From positions 34,081,562 through 34,096,561 of the forward strand of contig CM060334.1 in the NCBI GenBank assembly GCA_030674155.1: DNA of 15,000 bases. The letters run 5' to 3'. Source of the DNA: Stramonita haemastoma. Its lineage: Eukaryota > Mollusca > Gastropoda > Neogastropoda > Muricidae. Below the pieces are notes generated by a model. That model was given only the letters and a program-made list of their open reading frames with translations. It ran no database searches and was not told the origin of the DNA. This document shows, piece after piece, positions 7,221 to 15,000 of this stretch (its first letter is position 1; every line of letters starts with the position of its first letter). The position numbers were made by a program, and so were the translations under genes.

Positions 7221-7889
7221 ATGGCCAGCAGCCCTTTCGACTCGGACGCCCGTTCGTGGCTGGACGCCACGCAGCAGCCCCCGGCCTTCGCTGACCGCTA
7301 CACAGCCGCGCTAGCTGGGGGCAGCGCCTGGAGAGAGTATCGCGAACAGCAGAAGCAAGAGGAAGGCAACCGGTCCAGCTGTTCTTCGGACAGCTCCGGC
7401 AGCAGCTATCCCTGGTCTGAAGGCGCGCCCTCCGAGGGGGAGGACTCCGTCTTTCTCGGGGACATCATAGAGCACTTCAACATCAAGACGGAATGGGATG
7501 AGGGGGAGAGGGAATCGGTAACCCGCGCCGCTCAGAGAATCGTCGAGTACGACTCCCGCGACATCAGAGGGTTGAAACGTAAGCTGCATGATGAGTCCTT
7601 GGCGACAGAGGAGGATGGCGCGAACGTGGAGCAGCAGTGCGGGGGGTTTGATTTTAGCTGTGGTGGCCCCTCACCCTGGTCCGATTCCTACGGTGGCAAA
7701 AGTGGCGAGTCGAGCTCCCTCGCGGCTTGGGCCCCTTGTACCAAGTTTGGGGAAAGCAACGATGAGGGTGGTGTATCCCTGTGGCCGAAAAAAGACGCTC
7801 CACGCAACTACACGGATGACGAGTTGCTAGCCATTGCTTCTGGAGGGTCTGTGATGCAGCCTCAGTGTAAACGTCAGAGATTTGATTAA
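7221..7889 (+). CDS. Gene C: acidic disordered protein, array paralog 3
   Basis: This is the best-preserved member of the unknown family, with 222 residues. Boxes in order: 'SSPFDSDARSWLDATQQ' and 'FADRYTAAL' (3-31); Ser-rich linker (51-63); 'EDSVFLGDI' (74-82) after 'WSEG'; 'RGLKRK' (116-121); 'SGESSSLAAWAPCTKF' (161-176), shared with gene D; 'RNYTDDELLAIASG' (195-208). The C-terminus ends in 'CKRQRFD', a second basic cluster. Two Lys/Arg clusters in an otherwise acidic protein fit nuclear import. There is no cysteine framework, signal peptide or catalytic motif. The start is fixed by the in-frame stop at 7170 and by the shared N-terminal box. Coding GC is clearly higher than in the flanks, and the frame is intact throughout. 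It pairs with gene D. Molecular function is unknown; a transcriptional or adaptor role is inference. Confidence 0.8.
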   Translation: MASSPFDSDARSWLDATQQPPAFADRYTAALAGGSAWREYREQQKQEEGNRSSCSSDSSGSSYPWSEGAPSEGEDSVFLGDIIEHFNIKTEWDEGERESVTRAAQRIVEYDSRDIRGLKRKLHDESLATEEDGANVEQQCGGFDFSCGGPSPWSDSYGGKSGESSSLAAWAPCTKFGESNDEGGVSLWPKKDAPRNYTDDELLAIASGGSVMQPQCKRQRFD

Positions 7890-8105
7890 AAGTTCTTGGG
7901 TCTCTGCTTCAGACGCTAGTTCCCTTTAACATGTGTGTTGTTTTTTTCTGATACAAGAAATGTGCAGTTTCGTTTTTTGTTTCTGCCTTTTTCTCCTTGA
8001 ACAGATACATTCTAACTACTGTCCAAAGACTTCCTGTTGGTTAATATGTCTTCCCGTTATGTGGCTTTGTTGGGGAAAAAATGCTACACATCACCATCTT
8101 GTTCA
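7890..8105 (+). other. Gene C proximal 3' flank (3' UTR)
   Basis: This stretch is homologous to the first 220 bases after gene D. Shared blocks include 'tcttgggtctctgcttcaga'-like, 'ctgatacaagaaatgtgca' (about 7949-7967) and 'agatacattctaactactg' (about 8003-8021). Conservation beyond the stop codon supports it being transcribed 3' UTR carried along in the duplication. Confidence 0.6.
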
Positions 8106-8545
8106 TCCTATGAGTCTGACAGACAATGCTATAGCAAGATAACAATCAATAAGCGTAGCTGGTACTGTGTGTGTCATTTATGCTTCTGTGTTTTCGTTTC
8201 CCCGAAATTGGAATGCAGCTACCTTGATAATAGATATACTTCCCATACACAGAATCAGAATCTCTCCATGAGCTTTTTGTTCAAGTTGTGGGGAAGGGTG
8301 TGTGTGTTTGTGTGTGTCTGTGTGTGTCTGTGTCTGTGTCTGTTTCATGCCTTTTCGCATATTGTGTTGGTGTCTGTGTCTGTTTCATTCATGCCTTTTC
8401 CAATATTGTGTTGGTGTCAATTTTTTAAAAGTCCATCTTTTAGTAAAATGTATCTTTTTTGTAGTTTTTATTCTTGTGTTGCCCATACCTTGAGGCTTGA
8501 CTTGTAGACTTTGGCATTAAAAACATTTTTAAATCAAGATAAAGC
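8106..8545 (+). repeat. C/D duplicated 3' flank, copy C
   Basis: This is homologous to 11179-11700. Shared blocks are 'tgacagacaatgctatagca' (about 8117), 'ccgaaattggaatgcagcta' (8202-8221), 'gttcaagttgtggggaaggg' (8280-8299), 'agtaaaatgt' (8442-8451), 'cccataccttgaggcttga' (8481-8499) and the GT runs between them. The part at about 8196-8250 also resembles, inverted, 13585-13650, and from memory a widespread molluscan SINE ('gga-tgcagct-cc'). Confidence 0.8.
8516..8521 (+). promoter_or_regulatory. Candidate polyadenylation signal, gene C
   Basis: ATTAAA, the common variant hexamer, lies 627 bases after the gene C stop. The homologous place behind gene D carries AATAAA (11670-11675), which supports a shared polyadenylation site. 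Confidence 0.4.
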
Positions 8546-8651
8546 AGTGTGTGTGTGTCTATGTGTATGTGTGTGTGAGTGAGTGTGTGTGTGTATCTCT
8601 GTGTGTGTGAGAGTGTGTGTGTGTGTATCTCTGTGTGTGGTGTGTGTGTGT
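8546..8651 (+). repeat. (GT)n microsatellite, interrupted
   Basis: GT-rich tract with 'ctatg', 'gagtgag' and 'atctct' interruptions. Two copies of a unit around 'gtgtgtatctctgtgtgtg' occur near 8590 and 8623. About 60 bases of non-repetitive sequence (8652-8710) separate it from the CT tract. Confidence 0.9.
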
Positions 8652-8706
8652 AGAAGTATCAAAGTATTTGCTACTTACACTTGAATAAGCGATGCATGGC
8701 TTATAT

Positions 8707-8710
<4 letters not shown>

Positions 8711-8785
<75 letters not shown>

Positions 8786-8805
8786 GTTCTCTGTCTCTCT
8801 CTAAC

Positions 8806-8873
<68 letters not shown>

Positions 8874-8890
8874 GTTCTCTGTCTCTCTCT

Positions 8891-8932
<42 letters not shown>

Positions 8933-8951
8933 CTCTACTCTCTCTCTCTCC
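8711..8951 (+). repeat. (CT)n microsatellite, 240 bp, with internal higher-order repeat
   Basis: Long CT tract immediately upstream of the gene D acceptor. Interruptions of the form 'gt-tgttctctgtctctctctaactc' occur at about 8781-8808 and 8871-8895. They indicate a duplication of roughly 90 bp within the tract rather than simple slippage only. Frames through it encode only Leu-Ser. Confidence 0.95.
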
Positions 8952-8986
8952 CCTCCTAAAAAAAAAAAGACAGTTTACTTTTACAG

Positions 8987-9111
8987 TTCCCCCATGCTGA
9001 CAGACTTCAGTGAACCATCCTCACACGTCACCACACCACCACCACCCAAGTCCCCCTCGCACACTCCGCCCTGAGCATCCCGCCCGACAACTAATCCACC
9101 ACCAAAAAACA
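8987..9111 (+). other. Gene D conserved 5' leader with splice acceptor
   Basis: 'gtttacttttacag' (AG at 8985-8986) is the clearest of the four acceptors. The leader shares 'ttccccc', 'gctgacagacttcagtg', 'ccatcctcacacgtcaccac', 'ccaccacccaagtccccc', 'cactccgccctgagcatccc' and 'gcccgacaac' with leaders A and C. The frame is open through it from 9010 but encodes a His/Pro-rich stretch not conserved as protein in the paralogs, so I treat it as UTR. Confidence 0.65.
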
Positions 9112-9843
9112 ATGGCCAGCCCTTGGGACTCCGACAACACCGGTACATGGCTGGACTCCACGCAGCAGACCCCAGCCTTCACTGACAGTTACGCCGCCGC
9201 GTTGGCAGTCCCCAGCACGTGGAATAGCGATGTTCGTGAGCTGCCCGAGCAAGAGGAGGAAAGCCCCCCTCAGTCCAGCCGTAGCCACAGTGCCAGCAGT
9301 GACCTCTGGTCTGAAGGGTCTACCTGTGACGGCGATGAGGACTCTGTCTTTATCAGGGATATCACCGAGGACTTCAAAGACTGGCGCGAAAGGCGTCACG
9401 ACGACGACGCTGTGTACCGCCCTGTTCATACATACCACCAGCCCAGCAACTCCCGAGGGGTGAAACGCAAGTGGGAGGAGGATGACTTGGCAGTCAGCCC
9501 CGGAATGTCTAGTGGTCTCTCACGCCCGGAGTTTGGCCCCGAACAATCCACCTTGTATGATGTTGGCAGTAGTGGCGAGTCGAGCCCCGTGGAGGACATG
9601 TCCTTGCTTGAAGCTTGGGCCCTGTGTCCGAAGTTCGTCAACGATCGTAACCGTGAGCCTATAGTCGCCTGGCCCGAGGACGACCCAGAAGAAGACCGCT
9701 ACACAGAGGAGAAGTCAAAGTCCAGCAAGTTCGCAGATGAGGAGTCGGAGGATAGCCACTACACGGATGAGGAGTTACTGGCCATGGTTAACCCACAGCG
9801 TTCTTTGCACGCGACTGACTATAAGCGTCCAGGATGGTCTTGA
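9112..9843 (+). CDS. Gene D: acidic disordered protein, array paralog 4
   Basis: With 243 residues, this is the longest member of the unknown family. Boxes: 'MASPWDSDNTGTWLDSTQQ' and 'PAFTDSYAAALA' (1-32); 'WSEGS' (66-70) and 'EDSVFIRDI' (76-84); 'RGVKRKWEEDD' (115-125); 'SSGESSPVEDMSLLEAWA' (153-170), related to gene C; C-terminal 'HYTDEELLAM' (216-225). Just before the last box are two weaker versions, 'RYTEE' (196-200) and 'KFADEE' (206-211), so the box appears repeated within this protein. It is acidic overall with one strong basic patch, and shows no signal peptide, membrane segment or enzyme motif. The start is taken at 9112, where the family N-terminal box begins, in an acaATGG context. 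A longer start at 9010 would add 34 His/Pro-rich residues from the leader and is not favoured. Function is unknown. Confidence 0.8.
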   Translation: MASPWDSDNTGTWLDSTQQTPAFTDSYAAALAVPSTWNSDVRELPEQEEESPPQSSRSHSASSDLWSEGSTCDGDEDSVFIRDITEDFKDWRERRHDDDAVYRPVHTYHQPSNSRGVKRKWEEDDLAVSPGMSSGLSRPEFGPEQSTLYDVGSSGESSPVEDMSLLEAWALCPKFVNDRNREPIVAWPEDDPEEDRYTEEKSKSSKFADEESEDSHYTDEELLAMVNPQRSLHATDYKRPGWS

Positions 9844-10065
9844 AGCTCTTGAGTCTCTTTGTTTCAGAGACCGGTTTTCCTTTTGTCAGTTATTATGGCT
9901 TTATTCCTAATAGATGCTATATGCAATTTCAAGTTCCTTTGTCAATTGTGGCTTTATTCCTGATAGAAGAAATATGCAATTTCAAGTTTATCTGCTTTTC
10001 GTGTAGAAGACCAGATACATAGTTAACTACTGTTGAAAGATTCCTACTTAGTTTTGGTGAACAGG
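9844..10065 (+). other. Gene D proximal 3' flank with 57-bp tandem repeat
   Basis: This is homologous to the gene C flank 7890-8040. A segment of about 57 bp containing 'tggctttattcct' and 'atatgcaatttcaagtt' occurs twice (about 9879-9935 and 9936-9990). Only one copy is seen behind gene C, so the duplication came after the C/D split. Confidence 0.7.
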
Positions 10066-10576
10066 TTTTCTCCCCCCGCCTTGTCTCTATAGGGAAGCGA
10101 TGTGCTTTGTGTGATGGTAATAACGAGAGCCAGGCAATCAAAAAAACAGGCAGGATAGGGAAAGAGTGGAACAACAATTGATAAACAACAAATGTTAGTG
10201 TGATGATGGTACCGAGAGGTAAGGAAAAGACAGGTTAGGGATAGAGTGGGACGACAATTCTCAAGCAACAATTCAATAACTGGGCAACAGAAGACTCAGG
10301 GGAAGACGGTACCTGGCTGGTCATTCTTATTCGTTACTCAGCATTCAGGTACAGGTGAAGACCATGGTTTGAAGACGATTTGAAAACATAAACAGTAACT
10401 TAACTTAACCTATTTAAAAATACAAAGTATCTCACAATTTACAGGTGAGTCCGAAAATAGTAATACTACGCAGCGATAAGATTGCATGGAATATTATCTA
10501 AGCAAGTCTCCTGTCGCGCTAAGTCTAGCACACTACATCTAGCATACAAACAATGTTATTTACAAAATCTCTTACT

Positions 10577-10652
10577 CACTCACACACACACACACGCACG
10601 CACGCACGCACGCGCGCGCGCGCGCATGCACACACACACATGCATACACACA
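10577..10652 (+). repeat. (CA)n / (GCAC)n / (CG)n mixed repeat
   Basis: A CA run passes into 'gcac' repeats, a pure CG stretch and back into CA. Alternating purine-pyrimidine of this kind can adopt Z-DNA. The His/Thr and Arg/Ala frames across it are artefacts. Confidence 0.9.
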
Positions 10653-10816
10653 TGGGAGATAATTCCTGTCGCGCTGTCTCACACGCTAGATCTACCGCAC
10701 CTGGTATTAGATCTACCGCACCTGGCTACATAAGCACCTGGGCAATAGAAGACTCGGGAGAAGACAGCACCTGGTTGGTCAATTCTTTAATGTTCCCCAT
10801 GCCCAGCGTATCAACA

Positions 10817-11150
10817 GGGGACGGCATAGCCTAGTGGTCAGAACATTGCGCTGGCAATTTGAAGACCCAGGTTCGATTCCAGTTCGAGGGGATTTTTCCC
10901 TGGAGTTAACATCAGTGCTGACTCCACTCTCCCCAAAAGTCTTTCGGATAAGACTATAAACCGAGGCCTCGAGTGCGAACGCATGCAGAACATCTTGCGC
11001 ATACGTTAAATCCTGTTCTGCTTTTCGTAAGAGAAGGCCATTGTGTGCCGGTGGAAACAGATAAGATTTACAAAACTGCATACACACGGGGACTGGATGT
11101 AAAAAAAGCACATGTGCTCATTCCATTATCCTCGATATGAAGAACAAATA
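10817..11150 (+). mobile_element. tRNA-derived SINE, full length
   Basis: The tRNA-like head has an A box, 'tagcctagtggt' (10827-10838), and a B box, 'ggttcgattcc' (10870-10880). The body contains 'ggagttaacatcagtgctga' (about 10903-10922), 'ctttcggataagac' (about 10941-10954), 'cttttcgtaagagaaggcca' (about 11021-11040) and the 3' end 'ccattatcctcgatatgaag' (11123-11142). The A and B boxes form an internal RNA polymerase III promoter. It closely matches the copy at 13084-13430 and serves as the best local reference for the other five copies or fragments of this family. Confidence 0.9.
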
Positions 11151-11365
11151 GTGGTGCAGGACATTTTTTTCTGATTTTCCTATGAAGGGTGACAGACAAT
11201 ACTATAGCAAGATAACAGTCAATATGTGTATGTCATTTAAAAAAAATGTTTTTAGTTTCCCTGAAATCGGAATGCAGCTGCCTTGATGATGGGCAAATGG
11301 TTGCATACGCAAAACGGAATCTCGGCATTAGGTTTTAGTTCAAGTAGTTGGGGAGAAGGGGAGGT

Positions 11366-11378
11366 GTGTCTTTGTGTG

Positions 11379-11443
<65 letters not shown>

Positions 11444-11557
11444 AGGCCTGTGTCTGTCAGTCTGTTTGTCTGTCTTATCTGTCTGTCTTTATCTGTGTGT
11501 CCATGTGTGTGTGTGTGTTTGTGTGTGTGTCTGTCTGTCTGTCTGTCTGTCTGTCTT
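11366..11557 (+). repeat. (GT)n and (GTCT)n compound microsatellite
   Basis: GT run at 11366-11442, then GTCT-rich sequence, another GT run near 11500-11531 and (GTCT)n to about 11557. Cys/Val frames through it are artefacts. Confidence 0.95.
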
Positions 11558-11610
11558 ATTGCTTTTTTCCAAATTGTGTTGATAGCTTTTTTAACGGTCC
11601 TTTTTTTTTT

Positions 11611-11616
11611 AATAAA
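11611..11616 (+). promoter_or_regulatory. Candidate polyadenylation signals, gene D flank
   Basis: AATAAA occurs at 11611-11616, directly after a T10 run, and again at 11670-11675 followed by an A stretch. The second is at the place homologous to ATTAAA behind gene C. If used, the gene D 3' UTR would be about 1.8 kb because of the insertion at 10070-11175. An earlier, weaker site cannot be excluded. Confidence 0.4.
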
Positions 11617-11745
11617 ATGTTTTTATTCTTGTTTTACCCATACCTTGAGACTTGGCTTGCAGAGTTTGAAATAAAAAAAAACATTACAAAACCAAGAGCA
11701 TGTATTGAGTGTGTTATGTACAGGTGATCTGCACGCGCGTGCGTG

Positions 11746-11835
11746 CGAGTGTGTGTGTGTTTGTGTGTATGTATGTCTGTCTGTCTGTCTATCTGTGTGT
11801 GTGCTTGTGCAGAAGTAAAATATTTTCTCTCTCTC

Positions 11836-11909
<74 letters not shown>

Positions 11910-11945
11910 AACTCTCCCTCTCTCCCCCCTCTCTCTCTCCCTCCC

Positions 11946-12007
<62 letters not shown>
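11746..12007 (+). repeat. GT, (GTCT)n, (CT)n and (TATC)n compound microsatellite
   Basis: GT/GTCT at 11746-11806, CT at 11826-11904, a degenerate CT/CCCT part to about 11947, then about 15 units of TATC to 12007. The TATC block abuts the 3' end of the minus-strand SINE at 12008, so it is probably an expansion of that SINE's AT-rich tail. Confidence 0.93.
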
Positions 12008-12336
12008 CTTTTTATTTCGAGGATAATAGAATAAGCACTCATGTGTGCTTTTTACCACCAGTCCCCGTGTGCCTGCAGTTTTGTAATTTTTGTCACCCTC
12101 TCCCACGAGCGCACAATGGCGTACTCTTTCGAAAAGGGAACGGGTTTTAACGTGTGCGCAAGATGTTCTGTGTGCGTTCGCACACGGAACCTCGGTTTAT
12201 AGTCTCATCCGAATGACTTTTGGGAGGAGTGGAGTGGCACTAATGTTAACTGCAGAAGAAAAATCCTCTTGAACAAGATTCGAACCTGGGTCAGCAGATC
12301 ACGAGCGCATTACTCTCACCACCAGATTATCCCGCC
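12008..12336 (-). mobile_element. tRNA-derived SINE, minus strand
   Basis: Full-length copy in reverse. Its 3' end, 'attatcctcgaaataaaa' (revcomp of about 12012-12029), lies at the left. The B box is revcomp 'ggttcgaatctt' (about 12279-12290) and the A box revcomp 'gataatctggtggtgag' (about 12315-12331). The head differs from the + strand copies ('gggataatctggtggtgaga' against 'catagcctagtggtcagaac'), so it may be a separate subfamily with the same body. Confidence 0.85.
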
Positions 12337-12488
12337 CCCCTGACTGACAACCCTTGCGACCAATCCGGATAGCGCGAGACGTGATTGATATGGTTAGGCG
12401 GGAACAGGTTGAGGGAAAACTAATTATCAGTGTTAACAACAACCAGAAAAAAGTTTGTGAAACGAGTGCGTAGGCGCGCATACATGAT

Positions 12489-12575
12489 ATAAAATTTACA
12501 AAACTACATACGCACGGAGATTGGATGTAAAGAAGCACAAAAGCGCCGATTCCATTATCTTCGAAATAAAAAAAG
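12489..12575 (+). mobile_element. SINE 3' fragment
   Basis: About 85 bases match the SINE 3' end: 'aaatttacaaaactacatac', 'gattggatgtaaagaagcac' and 'ccattatcttcgaaataaaa'. The head and body are missing. It lies about 150 bases from the minus-strand copy and faces it. Confidence 0.75.
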
Positions 12576-12599
12576 AGTGAACAGAAAGAAGAATGCATG

Positions 12600-12960
12600 G
12601 GTGGTTAGGAAGCTAGCAGGCGACAAAAGTACTGAGGGGATACAGTGTTTGCTGGAAAAAAACTTAATTCCAACCTACCAAAATTTGTGCAAAATTACAC
12701 GAGTCAGAGGCTAGTTAGTCTCTTCCACAAAAAAAGTGGTTTTTATTTCAGTGTATGCCTTAGTACGTGCGGTATCATAATAAGAATGCAATAATTTTTT
12801 TTTTTAAAAACAGAAGGAAAAGTGCGGTGTTTTTTTTAAGCAGTTGTGTAACCTAAAAACAAAACAAAAAACTGCTATGAAGGGGTGCAAATCGTATCAC
12901 AGTTGAGTTGTTTCCCTTACACTGCAAACCTCGCTTGAGCTGAAGGGAAGACAAGCTGTT
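12600..12960. other. Unassigned AT-rich DNA
   Basis: This stretch has no convincing frame, RNA gene or repeat beyond short A and T runs (about 12796-12806 and 12830-12837). Confidence 0.5.
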
Positions 12961-12964
12961 TGTC

Positions 12965-13430
<466 letters not shown>

Positions 13431-13441
13431 CTCTCTCTCCT

Positions 13442-13539
<98 letters not shown>

Positions 13540-13546
13540 TCTCTCA
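13431..13546 (+). repeat. (CT)n microsatellite with periodic cctc breaks
   Basis: CT tract broken by 'cctc' at nearly regular intervals (about 13440, 13460, 13480, 13502), a spacing close to 20 bases. This suggests amplification of a unit of about 20 bp. Confidence 0.93.
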
Positions 13547-13584
13547 TGTAAAAGCGTTATCTGTAACAATTGGTGAAAATGGTG

Positions 13585-13650
13585 AAGTTACGCGAATATG
13601 TGCAACAATTGTACCCACCATGAGATAGCTGCACTCCGACTTCGGAAATG
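13585..13650 (-). repeat. Dispersed repeat fragment shared with C and D 3' flanks
   Basis: On the minus strand this reads 'ttccgaagtcggagtgcagc', then 'ctcatggtgggtacaattg', aligning with 8196-8250 and 11255-11310. The same block in three places and two orientations indicates a dispersed repeat, probably SINE-derived. Confidence 0.55.
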
Positions 13651-13765
13651 TATGCTTGATAACTATGTTAGAGTTTCTGTAACCCATGGGACTCTGACAT
13701 GAATTACAGATCTTTAGCATGCTAATTTGATCTTCTGCAGATGTGTGTGTGTGCATGTGTGTGTG

Positions 13766-14289
<524 letters not shown>

Positions 14290-14299
14290 ACATATATGC

Positions 14300-14302
14300 G
14301 TG

Positions 14303-14340
<38 letters not shown>
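14300..14340 (+). repeat. (GT)n microsatellite
   Basis: GT run between the TIR element and the tRNA-like repeat. Confidence 0.93.
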
Positions 14341-14341
<1 letters not shown>

Positions 14342-14389
14342 AAATGAGTAATAGTAAAGGCAAAGTCTGAACTTGAAGTTCACCTGGGA

Positions 14390-14510
14390 GATCGTAAAAA
14401 TTCCCAACCTTAATTCACCAGACGACCCCGGGATTCGAACCCGCTACTTTATAGACCCGTGGGACTGAAGTAGAACGGTCTTAACCACTTGATTATAACG
14501 GCAGTCACCC
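14390..14510 (-). mobile_element. tRNA-derived SINE head or tRNA pseudogene
   Basis: On the minus strand there is an A-box region, 'ataatcaagtggttaaga' (about 14482-14499), and a perfect B box, GGTTCGAATCC (revcomp of 14431-14441), in a 'cgggttcgaatcccgg' T-arm hairpin. The presumed acceptor 5' strand 'gccgtta' finds no complement after the T arm, so a working tRNA is unlikely. It differs from the other SINE families in the window. Confidence 0.65.
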
Positions 14511-14719
14511 ATACGTTTGTTTGTTTATTCATTAATCATTTAAATAGTTATGATGAAAATAGCCGCAACTTTTTTAAATGTATCCATTCTATTCATTCAT
14601 CCACTTAGTCATTCGCGTGTCTACTTTTCAAAACATAGGGAAAATCAAGCAAAAGGTATACATAACTTTCAAAGGACATTCATGTAACCTTAAGCCGGTG
14701 TGTTATGTACGTTGTAAAC
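14511..14719. other. Unassigned AT-rich DNA
   Basis: Contains ATTC-rich sequence (about 14525-14540 and 14588-14612) but no gene or recognisable repeat family. Confidence 0.5.
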
Positions 14720-14730
14720 TCTGTGTGTGT

Positions 14731-14794
<64 letters not shown>

Positions 14795-14818
14795 GTGTGT
14801 GTGTGTGTGTGTGTGTGT
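14720..14818 (+). repeat. (GT)n microsatellite
   Basis: GT run of nearly 100 bases with two one-base slips ('gtggtg' near 14731 and 'gttgtg' near 14793). Confidence 0.97.
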
Positions 14819-14888
14819 TCTTGCGCGTGCGCACAAAGGTGGGGAAAACAAGTAGCGGAGGAAATACCTATTTAAAAAATTGCGCTTG

Positions 14889-15000
<112 letters not shown>

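Larger units (their letters stand above)
10070..11175. repeat. About 1.1 kb insertion in the gene D 3' flank
   Basis: This block is absent from the otherwise homologous gene C flank. It contains near-direct repeats of about 48 bases (about 10279-10327 and 10738-10786, each with 'agaagactc' and 'acctggttggtca'-type sequence). It also contains repeated 'gggatagagtgg' units (about 10157 and 10239), two copies of 'agatctaccgcacctgg' 21 bases apart (10688-10704, 10709-10725) and paired 'cctgtcgcgct' motifs (10510, 10666). No protein is supported. It may be a composite repeat; I cannot name the element. Confidence 0.6.
11179..11700 (+). repeat. C/D duplicated 3' flank, copy D
   Basis: Counterpart of 8106-8545. 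Order and content match: 'tgacagacaatactatagca', 'ctgaaatcggaatgcagctg', 'ttcaagtagttggggag', a long GT/GTCT tract (11366-11557), 'aataaaatgt', 'cccataccttgagacttgg' and 'ggtgatctgcac...gtgtgtg' afterwards. The GT tract is much longer than in copy C. Confidence 0.8.

Noticed and set aside
8681..8959. Leu-Ser-rich frames in CT tracts
   Set aside because: Pure dinucleotide repeat translation; open in all phases by composition.
9010..9111. His/Pro-rich N-terminal extension of gene D
   Set aside because: It is the conserved leader read in an accidentally open frame; the family N-terminal box starts at 9112.
3434..9641. Minus-strand frames of 70-117 residues opposite genes A-D
   Set aside because: Shadows of GC-rich coding sequence; they carry no conserved boxes between paralogs.
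10577..10652. CRISPR-like or other spaced direct repeats
   Set aside because: Only simple-sequence repeats; no regular unique spacers anywhere in the window.
11283..11727. Cys-Val-rich frames that could look like small cysteine-rich peptides
   Set aside because: They are (GT)n and (GTCT)n translations with no signal peptide or cysteine framework.
12090..12272. 60-residue frame, + strand
   Set aside because: Lies wholly within a minus-strand SINE; similar frames recur in other SINE copies.

Overview
The window looks like accessory, repeat-rich nuclear DNA from an invertebrate animal, most likely a mollusc and probably a gastropod. It is dense in (CT)n, (GT)n, (AT)n and (TATC)n microsatellites and carries at least eight tRNA-derived SINE copies or fragments. 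From memory, two of the SINE types match repeats that are widespread in gastropod genomes. It also holds a LINE 3' end and two elements bounded by terminal inverted repeats. No bacterial-style operon is present. The species assignment is inference, because no housekeeping gene is visible.

The core of the window (3469-9843) is a head-to-tail array of four divergent paralogous genes on the + strand, here called A (3610-4272), B (5007-5639, frameshifted near its end), C (7221-7889) and D (9112-9843). I do not recognise the family. The proteins are 210-243 residues, acidic, Ser/Gly/Glu/Asp-rich and look largely disordered. They have no signal peptide, membrane segment or enzyme motif. Four short boxes recur in the same order: an N-terminal M-x-S-P...W...F-x-D-x-Y/V box; an acidic E-D-x-V-F...D box; a basic RGVKRK-like patch; and a C-terminal Y-T-D-x-E-L-L box. 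A and B resemble each other more, as do C and D. A basic patch between acidic and aromatic short motifs suggests nuclear regulatory or adaptor proteins, but this is inference.

Each gene is preceded by a homologous, C-rich, apparently non-coding leader of 125-193 bp. Each leader starts at a candidate 3' splice site (Y-rich stretch, then aaag or acag). Each CDS therefore appears to lie in one exon downstream of an intron, with the 5' exon(s) not identified. The space between C and D is almost entirely 3' flank and microsatellites. Either D's promoter sits in a very small non-repetitive island, or the four exons share an upstream first exon.

The 3' flanks of C and D are homologous over several hundred bases, with a roughly 1.1 kb SINE-bearing insertion in the D copy. 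This shows that C and D came from a duplication larger than the gene. Behind B, the last coding box and 3' UTR have been re-duplicated together with the end of a hAT-like non-autonomous element that fills most of 5962-6935.

Layout: 1-330 low-complexity homopolymers; 328-600 minus-strand SINE; 600-1730 unassigned with a 39-bp tandem repeat; 1736-2160 SINE; 2286-2342 (CT)n; 2369-2653 LINE 3' end; 3020-3240 SINE; 3469-4272 gene A; 4666-4830 minus SINE; 4841-5639 gene B; 5681-6935 duplicated tail and TIR element; 7028-7889 gene C; 8106-8545 C 3' flank; 8546-8951 microsatellites; 8987-9843 gene D; 10070-11175 insertion in the D flank; 11179-11700 D 3' flank; 11746-15000 microsatellites, SINEs and a 419-bp TIR element (13871-14289).
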